The notes under the pieces: generated by a model | The model's input: only the letters and a program-made list of their open reading frames with translations | The model's database searches: none | Told to the model about the DNA's origin: nothing | NCBI GenBank assembly: GCA_041677345.1 | Contig: JBAYQE010000015.1 | Location: 1-37,595 of the forward strand | DNA: 37,595 bases | Origin: JALOAT01 sp041677345 | GTDB lineage: Bacteria; Pseudomonadota; Gammaproteobacteria; Thiohalomonadales; Thiohalomonadaceae | Reading direction: 5' to 3' | Shown here: piece after piece, positions 16,323 to 25,294 of the stretch | Numbering within the stretch: position 1 is the stretch's first letter | Layout of the letters: every line of letters begins with the position of its first letter | Program-made: the position numbers and the translations under genes

Positions 16323-18927
16323 GCGTCGTCCTGATCTCCCTGAGGACCCGGAATCCGGTACGGGTATCCGGACTACCATCGTGCGCACGCACTGTACCAA
16401 CGTCGCAGGTATCCATACGGTCACTGAACGAGCCGCCGACCGCAACCAGTCTCCGACCCTTGTCATATACCCACTCCTGGACATTGCCGACGTGATTGAC
16501 CAGGCCCCACGCATTCAGTGCGCCGAGATCAAACCGCACCGGGCCGTCGCCTTTTTCTATCCCGCGTGTCGACAGTTTGCAATTGCGATTCGGGTCCAGC
16601 ACCTTTCGATAGGTCGATGCGGCGTGAACCCATTCGCTGCGGGTTGGCAATCGATACCGTTGACCCGCGCCTGCACTCAACCACTTGAGGTATTTCTGCG
16701 CCAGTTCCAGGGAGATCCCCACTGCGGGAAGCGCTTGTTCACGTTGCTCTAACGGCGCACATTCCTTGGTTCCTTGGCAGAACAGGTTGAGTTCATGAAA
16801 GGTCACTTCGTACTTCCCGATGGCGAAGGGCGGCATATTCCCTTTGCCAGGAACGACCACCAAGTCGGGGCCCGTGATATCCCCAGGCAGGGGATCCTTG
16901 CAGATCGCCCGATGCCCCCTTGCCCCCAATCCGGCCAGTGACAGGTCACAAACCTCTTGTGGCTTGATCTGGATATCCGCCAGAAACGCATTACCGCTAA
17001 AGATGCGTAAAGCGTGATTTTTCGCTTCAATCGCTCGTTTGGGGGACTCTTTCCCGATTCCCGTAATACAGTCCGCCAGGGCGGCCACGATACTGGGCTC
17101 CAATTCCTTGTATCTGGCCTGGTCGAGCTGTCGCAGCTTTTTGATGGCCGATTCGAGTTCAGGCATGTTCAGCCGGGTTTCGCATTTCAGCTGCGAGTTT
17201 GCGTTCGCCAAGGCCATTTTGAAGCGATCTGCTGCTTTCCTGCTCTCTGTCACCTCTGCTTTGGAGCCAGCGACGCTCACCCTCGCAGCTGGTTTCTCCT
17301 CCTTCGCTTCGGCCTTTCTTGCCTCGAATTCCGCAAAGGCTTTTGTCAAAGCCGCAAATCGTCGTTCGATTTCAGACGGGTCGTCGGTATAGCGTCGCGC
17401 ACCCTCGAGAAGCTCTTTCGCATGTTTCAGCTTCCATCCTGTGATCGCCGCATCGATTTCCTCCAGATACATCCTGTATACACGCACCCGGTGCTCGGCA
17501 ACCCATGGATCTTGATTGCGCGTGAGCTTCGACAGGTCCGAGATATCCTTCCACACTGCCGCCTGCCAGCTTTCGTCGAACGTGGGTGATTGCAGCAGGG
17601 TAGTCAGATGGTCCTTGTAGAAATCCACCCTGACTTTCCACTCCAACTCGTTTCGGAGATTGAATTCCTTCATGGGATCCAGTGGTTGAGCGCGGAAAAA
17701 CATCACGTAAATGCTGGCAATGAGCCCCATGGCGAGCACAATGATGATTCCATTTCGCAGCCTCTGATGCTTCGCCGGTGAGAGTGCGCGAAGGAATTCC
17801 TCCACCGATGCGCATCTGTCTTCACGGCGCAGCGCTAGCGCTCTCGCGATGGCATTCCATTGGTGCTTCTTTATGCCGGCAATCCGCCGCGGTTTAAGTC
17901 CCTGTTGTGCCGCCTCATCCGCGGGAACCCGGCCGTACGGATGGACGCCGGTGAGCGTCTCATAAGCGACACAGCCCAAAGCGAAGATATCGTCCCGCAC
18001 ATCCGGTTCCTTGCCCTGAAGCATTTCCGGACTTGCATAGGCTGGTGTCAGCGCACCCAGGGTACCGGCATCGAACAAGGTTTTGTCTTCCGGGTTTTCT
18101 CGCGCATGCTCCGCAACGGCGACGGCCCTGGAGATCCCGAAATCGAAGACTTTTGCCACCCCCTTGTTGGTAATGAATACATTTCCCGGCTTGAAGTCCG
18201 AGTGAACGATGTTCTCTCCGTGTGCATGCGATAAGGCCAGTGCCATGCCTTCGATGATCGCCCAAGCATCATCTGTCGGGAGTCCAGTCGCCTTGTACTG
18301 ATTGATGAGCTTGTCCAACGGTGTTCCTTCCATGTATTCCATGGTCATGAACACCGTATCGCCGTCACGATCAAAGTCGTGCACATTCACTATATTGGGA
18401 TGGGCGATCCGCTGTGACTTGCGGGATTCACGCTGAAGCGCGATGAACGCTTCCGGGTGAGACTTGAATTCGTCGCTCAGCACCTTGATAGCGACGTAGG
18501 GGTCTCGGTCCTTCGCCTCTACCTTCAACAGGTCTTTCGCCTTGTAGACGACCCCCATCCCACCTGCGCCGAGTACCTCCTCGAGTACGAAACGTCCTTT
18601 AAGCACCTCATGACCGAGTGCAGCCGCTTCAATGCTCGGTGAACTTTGATTCTCTATCGGCCGGTCTTTCCCGTCAGGCTGCCTGATCCTGGTCCGGTCA
18701 GGGGTGACCTGCGGAATGGCAATTCGCGTCGCATCATCACCTTCGTGGGTGAAGGCGTGCTCATGTTGTCGTTCGTCTATGCGGGTGACATTCATTGCAA
18801 CGCCGGTGGCGCCCTGCTTGTTGGCAACCCTTGCCGCACCCGCCCCTTCTTCCACTCTGCGGTTTTCACCCGTGACGCGAAGCCCCGGTACAACCGCAAT
18901 CCTGGTCTTGTCGGAACTTGCAGTCAT
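16315..18927 (-). CDS. ppkA: PpkA-type T6SS Ser/Thr protein kinase with FGE-sulfatase-like C-terminus
   Basis: The 870-aa protein has a disordered N-terminal tail (1-105), then a Hanks-type kinase domain (about 112-382). The kinase shows the Gly loop GAGGMGVVY (120-128), Lys148 in VAIKVL, Asp244 in HSDFKPGN, DFG 262-264 and ASPE 298-301. A single membrane helix (about 393-411), a helical, probably coiled-coil periplasmic stretch (to about 690) and a SUMF1/FGE-sulfatase-like domain at the end (GGSFSDRMDTCDVG...GFRV) follow. This is the PpkA layout: the kinase phosphorylates Thr on T6SS components to trigger assembly. The catalytic loop has HSD rather than HRD. Four TRI motifs lie in the tail at residues 8-10, 48-50, 67-69 and 79-81. 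The start overlaps the phosphatase stop by 4 nt. Confidence 0.93.
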   Translation of the reverse strand: MTASSDKTRIAVVPGLRVTGENRRVEEGAGAARVANKQGATGVAMNVTRIDERQHEHAFTHEGDDATRIAIPQVTPDRTRIRQPDGKDRPIENQSSPSIEAAALGHEVLKGRFVLEEVLGAGGMGVVYKAKDLLKVEAKDRDPYVAIKVLSDEFKSHPEAFIALQRESRKSQRIAHPNIVNVHDFDRDGDTVFMTMEYMEGTPLDKLINQYKATGLPTDDAWAIIEGMALALSHAHGENIVHSDFKPGNVFITNKGVAKVFDFGISRAVAVAEHARENPEDKTLFDAGTLGALTPAYASPEMLQGKEPDVRDDIFALGCVAYETLTGVHPYGRVPADEAAQQGLKPRRIAGIKKHQWNAIARALALRREDRCASVEEFLRALSPAKHQRLRNGIIIVLAMGLIASIYVMFFRAQPLDPMKEFNLRNELEWKVRVDFYKDHLTTLLQSPTFDESWQAAVWKDISDLSKLTRNQDPWVAEHRVRVYRMYLEEIDAAITGWKLKHAKELLEGARRYTDDPSEIERRFAALTKAFAEFEARKAEAKEEKPAARVSVAGSKAEVTESRKAADRFKMALANANSQLKCETRLNMPELESAIKKLRQLDQARYKELEPSIVAALADCITGIGKESPKRAIEAKNHALRIFSGNAFLADIQIKPQEVCDLSLAGLGARGHRAICKDPLPGDITGPDLVVVPGKGNMPPFAIGKYEVTFHELNLFCQGTKECAPLEQREQALPAVGISLELAQKYLKWLSAGAGQRYRLPTRSEWVHAASTYRKVLDPNRNCKLSTRGIEKGDGPVRFDLGALNAWGLVNHVGNVQEWVYDKGRRLVAVGGSFSDRMDTCDVGTVRAHDGSPDTRTGFRVLREIRTTHE

Positions 18928-19727
18928 ACGGGTCGTTGTTCTCCGGACAGGCTGGTTGTCCGGGACACGCCCCCCTGATCGCCTTGCACCACGATCAGCG
19001 ACACGTTGTCAGTCGCGCCGCCGTTCAGGCACTTCTGCATCAGGTGCTCCACCGATGTCTCGAGCGAATAGTTCAGCAGCACGTCCCGTATCTCGCTGGC
19101 GGGAACCACGTTATACAAGCCATCGCTACAGAGGAGAAAGGTGTCGCCTTGCTGTACTTCGAATGCGGTGAGTTCAAGACTCAGACTGGGGGTGACGCCC
19201 ACCGCGCGGGTGATCACGTTGGCATCCGGATGCACCGCCCCTTCTGCCCTGGAGAGACATCCCTGTTCCACGAGCTCCTCCACTTTGCTGTGGTCACGCG
19301 AAATCTGCACGAACTCCGCCCGACGGCAGCGGTATAAACGAGAATCCCCCGCCCACACGCAAACACCGACTCGACCTTTTATCATCAGGACGACCACCGT
19401 GCTTCCGACGGTCCTTCCATCGAGCATGATATCGGCGAACTCAATGATGCGTTGATTCGCTTCCAACAGGCAGTCTTCTACCGCATCGACGAGGACATCC
19501 AGGGAATCCTTCGGAGAGAGGTGCTCGAGGGCCCTGACCACCATGCTACTGGCGACGTGGCCTGCATCGTGCCCGCCCATGCCATCTGCAACAGCCCAAA
19601 GATCCATCCTCGGATGGACCAATATGGCGTCCTCATTGATCTCCCGTACGCTACCGACGTTGCTGTCTTGCGCCGATATCCAGCGCATCGGTCGCCTGAT
19701 CGTCTTGTCACTCATTGGCTCACGCAT
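18924..19727 (-). CDS. pppA: PP2C-type T6SS Ser/Thr phosphatase (PppA)
   Basis: The 267-aa protein has the PPM/PP2C motif series: DSNVGSVREINEDA, VADGMGGHDAGHVAS (metal Asp in DGMGG, 48-52), WAGDSRLYR, SRDHSKVEELV, CSDGLYNVV and GATDNVSLIVV. PppA reverses the PpkA phosphorylation of T6SS targets. The start is either ATG 19727, overlapping tagF by 8 nt, or ATG 19715 (MSDKTIRRP). The second leaves a D-K-T motif at the extreme N-terminus. It overlaps ppkA by 4 nt, the expected kinase-phosphatase pairing. Confidence 0.93.
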   Translation of the reverse strand: MREPMSDKTIRRPMRWISAQDSNVGSVREINEDAILVHPRMDLWAVADGMGGHDAGHVASSMVVRALEHLSPKDSLDVLVDAVEDCLLEANQRIIEFADIMLDGRTVGSTVVVLMIKGRVGVCVWAGDSRLYRCRRAEFVQISRDHSKVEELVEQGCLSRAEGAVHPDANVITRAVGVTPSLSLELTAFEVQQGDTFLLCSDGLYNVVPASEIRDVLLNYSLETSVEHLMQKCLNGGATDNVSLIVVQGDQGGVSRTTSLSGEQRPV

Positions 19728-20451
19728 CCACCTGCCGGCTAAACGGTGACTTCCAGTTCCGTTGGCCCCACTGCCCGTCCAGCATCGATGCGACGCCGCT
19801 CATTGGAGGCAATCCCGAACAGCTCAACATCACCGGCCTGACGTGGTCCGAGCCATTGGTCATCCACAAACTGAAACCCGAAGAGCGTGCCCCCAACCCA
19901 GCGCTTGCCAACGCCGGTAACAGGGCCTCTACGTGTGCGCGGTCGACACTCGGGATATCGAAGACCATCGCCCCCGGCTGCCCCTGCTCTTCAGTGGCCC
20001 GGTAACCACCCCGTTGCTCCTTGCTTTCACGGCTCACGGCCCTCACCAACTCGTCCGCTTCAACTTCACCGGCCAAGGCTGCCAGCAAGGCCTGTTCGGC
20101 CTGTTCAAACCAGTCAGACTGGAACAACAAACCCTCGACGGGGTTAGTCCCGGCAGGCAAGGTCTTCACGGCGGTCAAAGGAAAATATCTGCCGACCCTG
20201 TCGACACTCGGAAGCATGAGGCCTGCGTATGTATCGTCGTCGATGACGCCTGTTGAAAGCGCGAATCGCCAAATCGGACTCGTAAGGTAAATAGCCAGCC
20301 AGTCGGATCCCAACTGTGCCTTGGATGCGAGGATGAACTGGGATAGCCATTCGTCCCAGGCCCGAACAAAATCAGCACCCAGGTTGCGTGATACGAAATC
20401 GCCGTAGGTGGGCCACTTTCCATAGACACCTACACCACGTGCCATCACCAT
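19720..20451 (-). CDS. tagF: T6SS-associated protein TagF
   Basis: TagF is a cytosolic post-translational repressor of T6SS described in Pseudomonas and Agrobacterium, where it interacts with Fha. The N-terminal signature GVGVYGKWPTYGDFVSR matches the TagF pattern GxFGKxPxxGDFV, and the VGRYFPL block follows. From ATG 20451 it is 243 aa; that ATG shares a base with the tssM stop (TGATG), which favours it over the in-frame start at 20469. The gene lies between tssM and the phosphatase. TagF is a separate protein here, not fused to PppA as in some bacteria. Confidence 0.92.
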   Translation of the reverse strand: MVMARGVGVYGKWPTYGDFVSRNLGADFVRAWDEWLSQFILASKAQLGSDWLAIYLTSPIWRFALSTGVIDDDTYAGLMLPSVDRVGRYFPLTAVKTLPAGTNPVEGLLFQSDWFEQAEQALLAALAGEVEADELVRAVSRESKEQRGGYRATEEQGQPGAMVFDIPSVDRAHVEALLPALASAGLGARSSGFSLWMTNGSDHVRPVMLSCSGLPPMSGVASMLDGQWGQRNWKSPFSRQVDA

Positions 20452-23400
20452 CAAATGTGCTCCGGACACCTGAAAGCCGCCAGCAGATGTTCCCCAAAAG
20501 GGTTATCTACGCTATCGGCCTTTATCAGATACTCGATACGGTGCTCACCATCATCGCCTGCCACCGTGTAGGTTGCCTTGTAAACGTTCGGCTGCTTGGT
20601 CTTCTGCAAGCGTGAACGATCCTGCAACCTGAACCATGCCCAAGGCCCATCGTATTCCGAAGAGTGGAAGTCCCCATTCAGATCCTGGAAAACGATGCGT
20701 ACACGACCGGCATCTTCTACGCCTGACCAGTTCAGGGAGTTCCAGAATTTCGGGCCGTGGTTGTATGCAATACTGTTCCCACCCAGCTCCAGTTGAAAAC
20801 TGGCATCGTTTTTCGTCATCTTGTCCGGCATGAGCCGGAAGGAAATTCCTGGAAATTCGGGACTTGCCCTGAAAAATACCCGCTTGATCTTCTGTGCGCG
20901 GGCGATCTGCGCAAGAGCGGTTTCAGAGAATCCCATCGACCATCCATCTACGACCCGGTTTGCCAAACCGCGACGGGTATCTACGAAGGGTTCCACGAAT
21001 TCTTCGAAGTAGCCGTCCAGTACACCTTTTGGCTTGAAGAACTCGTTGAAGTCATACAGCGCCAGGTCAACCCGCGATGTACGGTTAAGCGGATAACGGC
21101 CCTCCAGGGCCCTCGCATACTTTCCGTGGACACGCGCCTTCCATTCCGACGCCGCGTAAGTCTTTCCCGATGCGAGCACCACCTGCCATACCCGATCGCT
21201 CAGTGAACGTAGCCACCGGTCCGTTGGCTTCGGTAATGCGGCCGCGTAGGCGCGCAGGGATGTGATGGCATTGCCGGTACCCGCCCGATACCTTGCTTTC
21301 GCGATCTCGAACGCTTTCTTGTTTGGCTCAGGCGCTATAGTGATCTCTGAAAGGAATGCCTGCAAATCCTGGAGCTTCTGCATCATCGTGACAACAGGAG
21401 CCGGCTCCGCTCCACTCTCACGTACCATGGCGTTCAGTGTTCGGTACTCACGATCTACTCTCGTGCCACTCATCTGCTCTGGTAAAACCTTCGCCACGGC
21501 ACCCTGTACCTTTTGGGATGCTTCACCCTGCATATTCCGCAGAAACCTGTTCGATAGCGTCGTATTGTCGGCCGCCACACGCAAAATGTTCCGCAGAGGT
21601 GAATAAACCGGGTCCGTCAGCACGGAGAGCGCATCTCGTGCTTGCGTAACGGAAGTGAATTCTCTTACGACCAGCGCGGACAACAACCTGTCCCAATGAG
21701 CAATGTAATCCGCGAAATATAACTCCTTCACTTTTTCGCTGATTTCATCACGATCCACCTGAACAAACTCCACGCCCTGCCCGCTATCCATCAGGACCCA
21801 GGTTTCATTGATGGCTTCGGCGATCAAGGGCGAGTCAGGCGAGAGATCCAGTTCTTCGTAACCAGTCCGGGTGAACATGCGCGGCAGACTCAACTCGTCC
21901 TCTGAGTCCGCCGTGACGACGAATACGTCTCTCACCGATTTCCCGAATTGATTGAGCATGTCCATCTTGTACGTCAGGCGGGGATCTGACGCCAATCTGG
22001 CGTAGATACGCTGCTCGATCGGCACTTGACGAAGCATCGTCCGCGCCGATGCCAGCAGGTCGACGTCCAACGGATACGGCTCCAGATGATTCGTGAGCAG
22101 TGCCGCCAAGTGGGTTTCCAGCGCCCGTTTCCGTGATGCATCCTCCGGCATTTGTCCGGCCCACTCACGATGGAACCAGTTCGCCACCAACACCTTATCC
22201 ATGTGCTCGACCTTGTTGAACATGAGATAGGTGCGGACTGCTTCGTAAAGCTCGCCTCCGCTCTGGCTGTTCCGGACTTTTTGCTCAAGGTAGTCAATGA
22301 GCCGGGGCAAGAACAACGATCTCAATTGTGCCTGGTAAGCCGCGTCAGCAGAGACATTCACCTGCCTGTCGTAGAGCCCCATACCTGACAACCAGGGATG
22401 TTGTTCCTGGTCGTATACGATGCTCGCTTTGGCAAGCGCATTGAGTGCCGGCAGGGCAGCGGAGAGTGAGTTTTCCCACGCCCCGGCAGTCCGCGATGCC
22501 ATCCTGAATTCCTCCAGGTGTGTCTGCACATCTGACATCAACGCATGATGTCGCGACACGCTTCCCGCCCACGCCATGAGAAGGGCGATGGAGGCTAACG
22601 CCATGGCCGCATATGCGCCACGTCGGGCCCATGCAACGGTGAGTTCGTATCTTCGATTCGACCCTGCCAGCTCGGATTCCGGCAGGATGATTCGCCTGAA
22701 CAGGGCACCGAGGAAGAAGCTCTTCCCCTGGTTAAGCCCGGGGTGGGCACTTTCCTGAGTGATACCGAAGATCGTCGAGACCGAGGTCATGATCCTGTCT
22801 ACAGGGGTGCCGTCCTGGGTTCCGCTGGTGAAGTAGACTCCCCGCAGGTAGGGTTGATGGTGATATCGGTTCTGGGCGAATGCCTGTTTCACGAAATCGA
22901 TGACGGCGGTTTCGAGGGTGGCCACTTGCTGCGGGAATCCCTGAATTGCCGCACGGCGCATACCATCCCTTTCCGCGTGCATGCGAGGGATTTGTCGTGA
23001 GTACAGACGCTTGAGCAGCTCCCCGTATTCATTTTGAAGAAAGCCGAAATCCGGGGCCTGCGTGGGTTCTGGTGCGTCCGGCAGAGTGATCCCCCAGACC
23101 TGTTCCCTTTCCTCGCGGGTAAGATCCGCGAAATATTCGGAAAATCCCGAAAGGAAGTCAGCCTTGGTAAGGATCACATAGATCGGAAACCGGATCTCGA
23201 GCTGCTGCATCAACTCGTCCAGACGCATACGAACCGCCTTCGCCTGCTGCGCCCGCTCGTCACTCGACTGCAGTAACAGGTCCCGGATGCTGATTGCCAC
23301 GATAGCCCCATTGATGGGACGTCGACGACGGTGCTTCTTCAGCAGGCTGAGGAATCCCTCCCATGCCTTGCTATCGACGGTACGATCACTGTCCTGCGTC

Positions 23401-23987
23401 GTGTATCGGCCGGCCGTGTCGATCAATACGGCGTCATTGGTGAACCACCACTCGCAGTTGCGGGTTCCACCAACCCCTTGGATACCCGCCCTCTCCCGCG
23501 CCGAATCGAGCGGAAACTCCAGGCTTGAGTTCAGCAACGCCGTGGTCTTCCCTGCACCCGGGGGGCCGATCATGATGTACCAAGGCAACTCATACAACGC
23601 CTGTTGTCGGCCTCCGCGGCGGAACTTGAGCCGCTTCAACGTAGCGAGCGCCTCGGAAAACCGCTCACCCAACTGGCGCAACTCCTCAGCCGTTTGCTCC
23701 GCTCCGTGGTCTGGCAGGATCTCTTTCTGGCTCTTTCCTAGATCTTCCACCAGTTGGTCGTTTTGATGCTTGTGGGTTAGTTGGACACGTAAATTGTTCA
23801 GCCCCCAAAGCAGAACGACGCCTACGATGGCAAGCAGGCGCGCTACCACGCCACCGAGCGGTGCCGTGTTCTCTTGACCGAACTTCACATAAGGCCCTGC
23901 AAACCAGATCAGCGCACACAGGGCAAGCAGGCCGAAGATCGCAATGACAATTCTGTTCCGGAAGAACTCAATGACCTTCTTCTTCAT
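20451..23987 (-). CDS. tssM: T6SS membrane complex protein TssM (IcmF family)
   Basis: TssM spans the inner membrane and periplasm and links TssL to the TssJ lipoprotein. The 1178-aa protein has two N-terminal membrane helices (about 13-33 and 46-64). A cytosolic NTPase-like domain follows with Walker A GPPGAGKT (141-148), DTAG (190-193) and LTKAD (273-277), then a third helix at about 458-475. The large periplasmic part begins after family blocks LRGVYFTSGTQDGTPVDR and FFLGALFRRIILPES. An AGGAAAGAAG Shine-Dalgarno region precedes the ATG. A 230-bp gene-free spacer separates it from tssL. Confidence 0.97.
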   Translation of the reverse strand: MKKKVIEFFRNRIVIAIFGLLALCALIWFAGPYVKFGQENTAPLGGVVARLLAIVGVVLLWGLNNLRVQLTHKHQNDQLVEDLGKSQKEILPDHGAEQTAEELRQLGERFSEALATLKRLKFRRGGRQQALYELPWYIMIGPPGAGKTTALLNSSLEFPLDSARERAGIQGVGGTRNCEWWFTNDAVLIDTAGRYTTQDSDRTVDSKAWEGFLSLLKKHRRRRPINGAIVAISIRDLLLQSSDERAQQAKAVRMRLDELMQQLEIRFPIYVILTKADFLSGFSEYFADLTREEREQVWGITLPDAPEPTQAPDFGFLQNEYGELLKRLYSRQIPRMHAERDGMRRAAIQGFPQQVATLETAVIDFVKQAFAQNRYHHQPYLRGVYFTSGTQDGTPVDRIMTSVSTIFGITQESAHPGLNQGKSFFLGALFRRIILPESELAGSNRRYELTVAWARRGAYAAMALASIALLMAWAGSVSRHHALMSDVQTHLEEFRMASRTAGAWENSLSAALPALNALAKASIVYDQEQHPWLSGMGLYDRQVNVSADAAYQAQLRSLFLPRLIDYLEQKVRNSQSGGELYEAVRTYLMFNKVEHMDKVLVANWFHREWAGQMPEDASRKRALETHLAALLTNHLEPYPLDVDLLASARTMLRQVPIEQRIYARLASDPRLTYKMDMLNQFGKSVRDVFVVTADSEDELSLPRMFTRTGYEELDLSPDSPLIAEAINETWVLMDSGQGVEFVQVDRDEISEKVKELYFADYIAHWDRLLSALVVREFTSVTQARDALSVLTDPVYSPLRNILRVAADNTTLSNRFLRNMQGEASQKVQGAVAKVLPEQMSGTRVDREYRTLNAMVRESGAEPAPVVTMMQKLQDLQAFLSEITIAPEPNKKAFEIAKARYRAGTGNAITSLRAYAAALPKPTDRWLRSLSDRVWQVVLASGKTYAASEWKARVHGKYARALEGRYPLNRTSRVDLALYDFNEFFKPKGVLDGYFEEFVEPFVDTRRGLANRVVDGWSMGFSETALAQIARAQKIKRVFFRASPEFPGISFRLMPDKMTKNDASFQLELGGNSIAYNHGPKFWNSLNWSGVEDAGRVRIVFQDLNGDFHSSEYDGPWAWFRLQDRSRLQKTKQPNVYKATYTVAGDDGEHRIEYLIKADSVDNPFGEHLLAAFRCPEHI

Positions 23988-24217
23988 TGCATCTTCTTTC
24001 CTGAAGCCAATTCAATCCATTCTTCATCATCGTCAGACTCTGGCGTGCACATCCATCGCCATTCACATGTTCCCGGTTTCCGTCACACTTGCAGCCATTA
24101 CGCCAGAATCGTTTGCCATACAAGCACAGCATGCCGCCCATGACGGGATGAAGTCCTGATGTTTAACGCACTCATTTCCGATCGTTGCGAGACGAGCCAC
24201 GCGAAAATCCTGATGAA
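23988..24217. other. 230-bp spacer between tssL and tssM
   Basis: No convincing gene is present on either strand; short open frames here lack family features and good starts. No strong hairpin with a T-tract is seen. The spacer is longer than most in this otherwise tight operon, where the usual gaps are under 100 bp or overlaps. Confidence 0.5.
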
Positions 24218-25141
24218 TCACATCGGTAGGGATGTATCGGCCGGCGCGCTGGGTCCGCCTGGCCGTGGGTCGGCCAATGTTTCGAGTTGCGTGACGACCG
24301 GGAGGGATGCGTTGAACAGCCAGATCCGGAGGCCGGAATAGCCCAGAAACAGGAGCGCACCTACGACACTCGCGACCACCCAGAGTGGCACCCACTGCTC
24401 GAGTTTGTTTCGCCTTTCGCCAACGGCTTGGCGCGCGCGGGAAAGCTCTCGTTCGTAGTCGCCTTTTTGCTGGCGAATTATGCCAAACAGCTCATCGCGG
24501 AGCTCCTCTATCTTTTCCCTCCCCCGGTGGATCACCCTGTATTTGCCTTCAAAGCCCAAGCTCAGCAGGATGTACAGGAGTTCAAGCATGTGCAGATTCG
24601 CTGCAGGCTGCTGTTTTACGCGTTCCAGTATCAAAAAAAACTTTTCACCGCCGGCTGTCTCGTTGTGGAACACGCTCAGCAATGTACGTTGTGGCCAGCC
24701 GCTTTCCGAACCCCACGGGGTGTTTAGAACCGCCTCGTCCAAGGCCGTGCAGAGGGCGTAACGTGCAGCGAGCACTATTTCTGGTCTGATTCCTTCGTCC
24801 CTCGCGCGCGTATCGAAGTCTCTTATCGTGCGTACCAGACCTTGGTGTAGTGCTCCAACATCGGAATGAGTCAGGCATTGACGTGTCTTTGCGTAGACCG
24901 CGATCAGTGTAGATGCAGCAGCTACCAACGGATTCAAGCCGCTGATCGTAGCCATGGACGCACCAGGTTCCGCAACAGCGGCCCGGGAAAAGTCCTGGCG
25001 GTTGCTCCGGCTGACCGATTGGGTAGCGGTCGACACGCGTCCTCCGGACCCATGCCCACCGGGCGTCGGACGAATGATGGTGCGGTCACCACCGATAGTG
25101 GGTGATCTGAACACCGTCTCGTCGGAGTTATCCATTGGCAT
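24218..25141 (-). CDS. tssL: T6SS membrane complex protein TssL (DotU/IcmH)
   Basis: TssL is the inner-membrane baseplate-docking subunit. The body shows NPLVAAASTLIAVYAKTR, ARYALCTALDEAVLNTPWG and FFLILERVKQQPAANLHMLELLYILLSLGFEGKYR, all DotU blocks. One C-terminal membrane helix (WVPLWVVASVVGALLFLGY) is followed by a short periplasmic tail of about 30 residues; there is no OmpA-like peptidoglycan-binding domain. I chose ATG 25141 because GGAG lies 6 nt upstream, giving 307 aa. The N-terminal tail carries two D-x-T motifs (DETVF at Thr9, DRTIIRP at Thr21). In Agrobacterium a phosphorylated N-terminal Thr of TssL binds Fha. Confidence 0.94.
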   Translation of the reverse strand: MPMDNSDETVFRSPTIGGDRTIIRPTPGGHGSGGRVSTATQSVSRSNRQDFSRAAVAEPGASMATISGLNPLVAAASTLIAVYAKTRQCLTHSDVGALHQGLVRTIRDFDTRARDEGIRPEIVLAARYALCTALDEAVLNTPWGSESGWPQRTLLSVFHNETAGGEKFFLILERVKQQPAANLHMLELLYILLSLGFEGKYRVIHRGREKIEELRDELFGIIRQQKGDYERELSRARQAVGERRNKLEQWVPLWVVASVVGALLFLGYSGLRIWLFNASLPVVTQLETLADPRPGGPSAPADTSLPM

Positions 25142-25204
25142 CCATGTCTCCGAAGACAAAAGGCCTGTTAAGCTCACTCCCGTGGACCGCCGTCACTGCT
25201 CGAT

Positions 25205-25247
25205 CGTGACGTATCGTCACGACCCGCATGCCTGCACCGTGCGGTGC
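25205..25247. promoter_or_regulatory. two adjacent perfect inverted repeats in the tssK-tssL spacer
   Basis: CGTGACG-TAT-CGTCACG (25205-25221) is followed 12 nt later by GCACC-GTGC-GGTGC (25234-25247). Both lie in the 153-bp gap between the tssK stop and the tssL start. Neither is followed by a T-tract, so they may be RNA processing or stabilising hairpins or a protein-binding site. Confidence 0.4.
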
Positions 25248-25294
25248 GGCTCGGCGACACCGTATCGCCAACCATGCAGTGCAGCCATGGGTCA

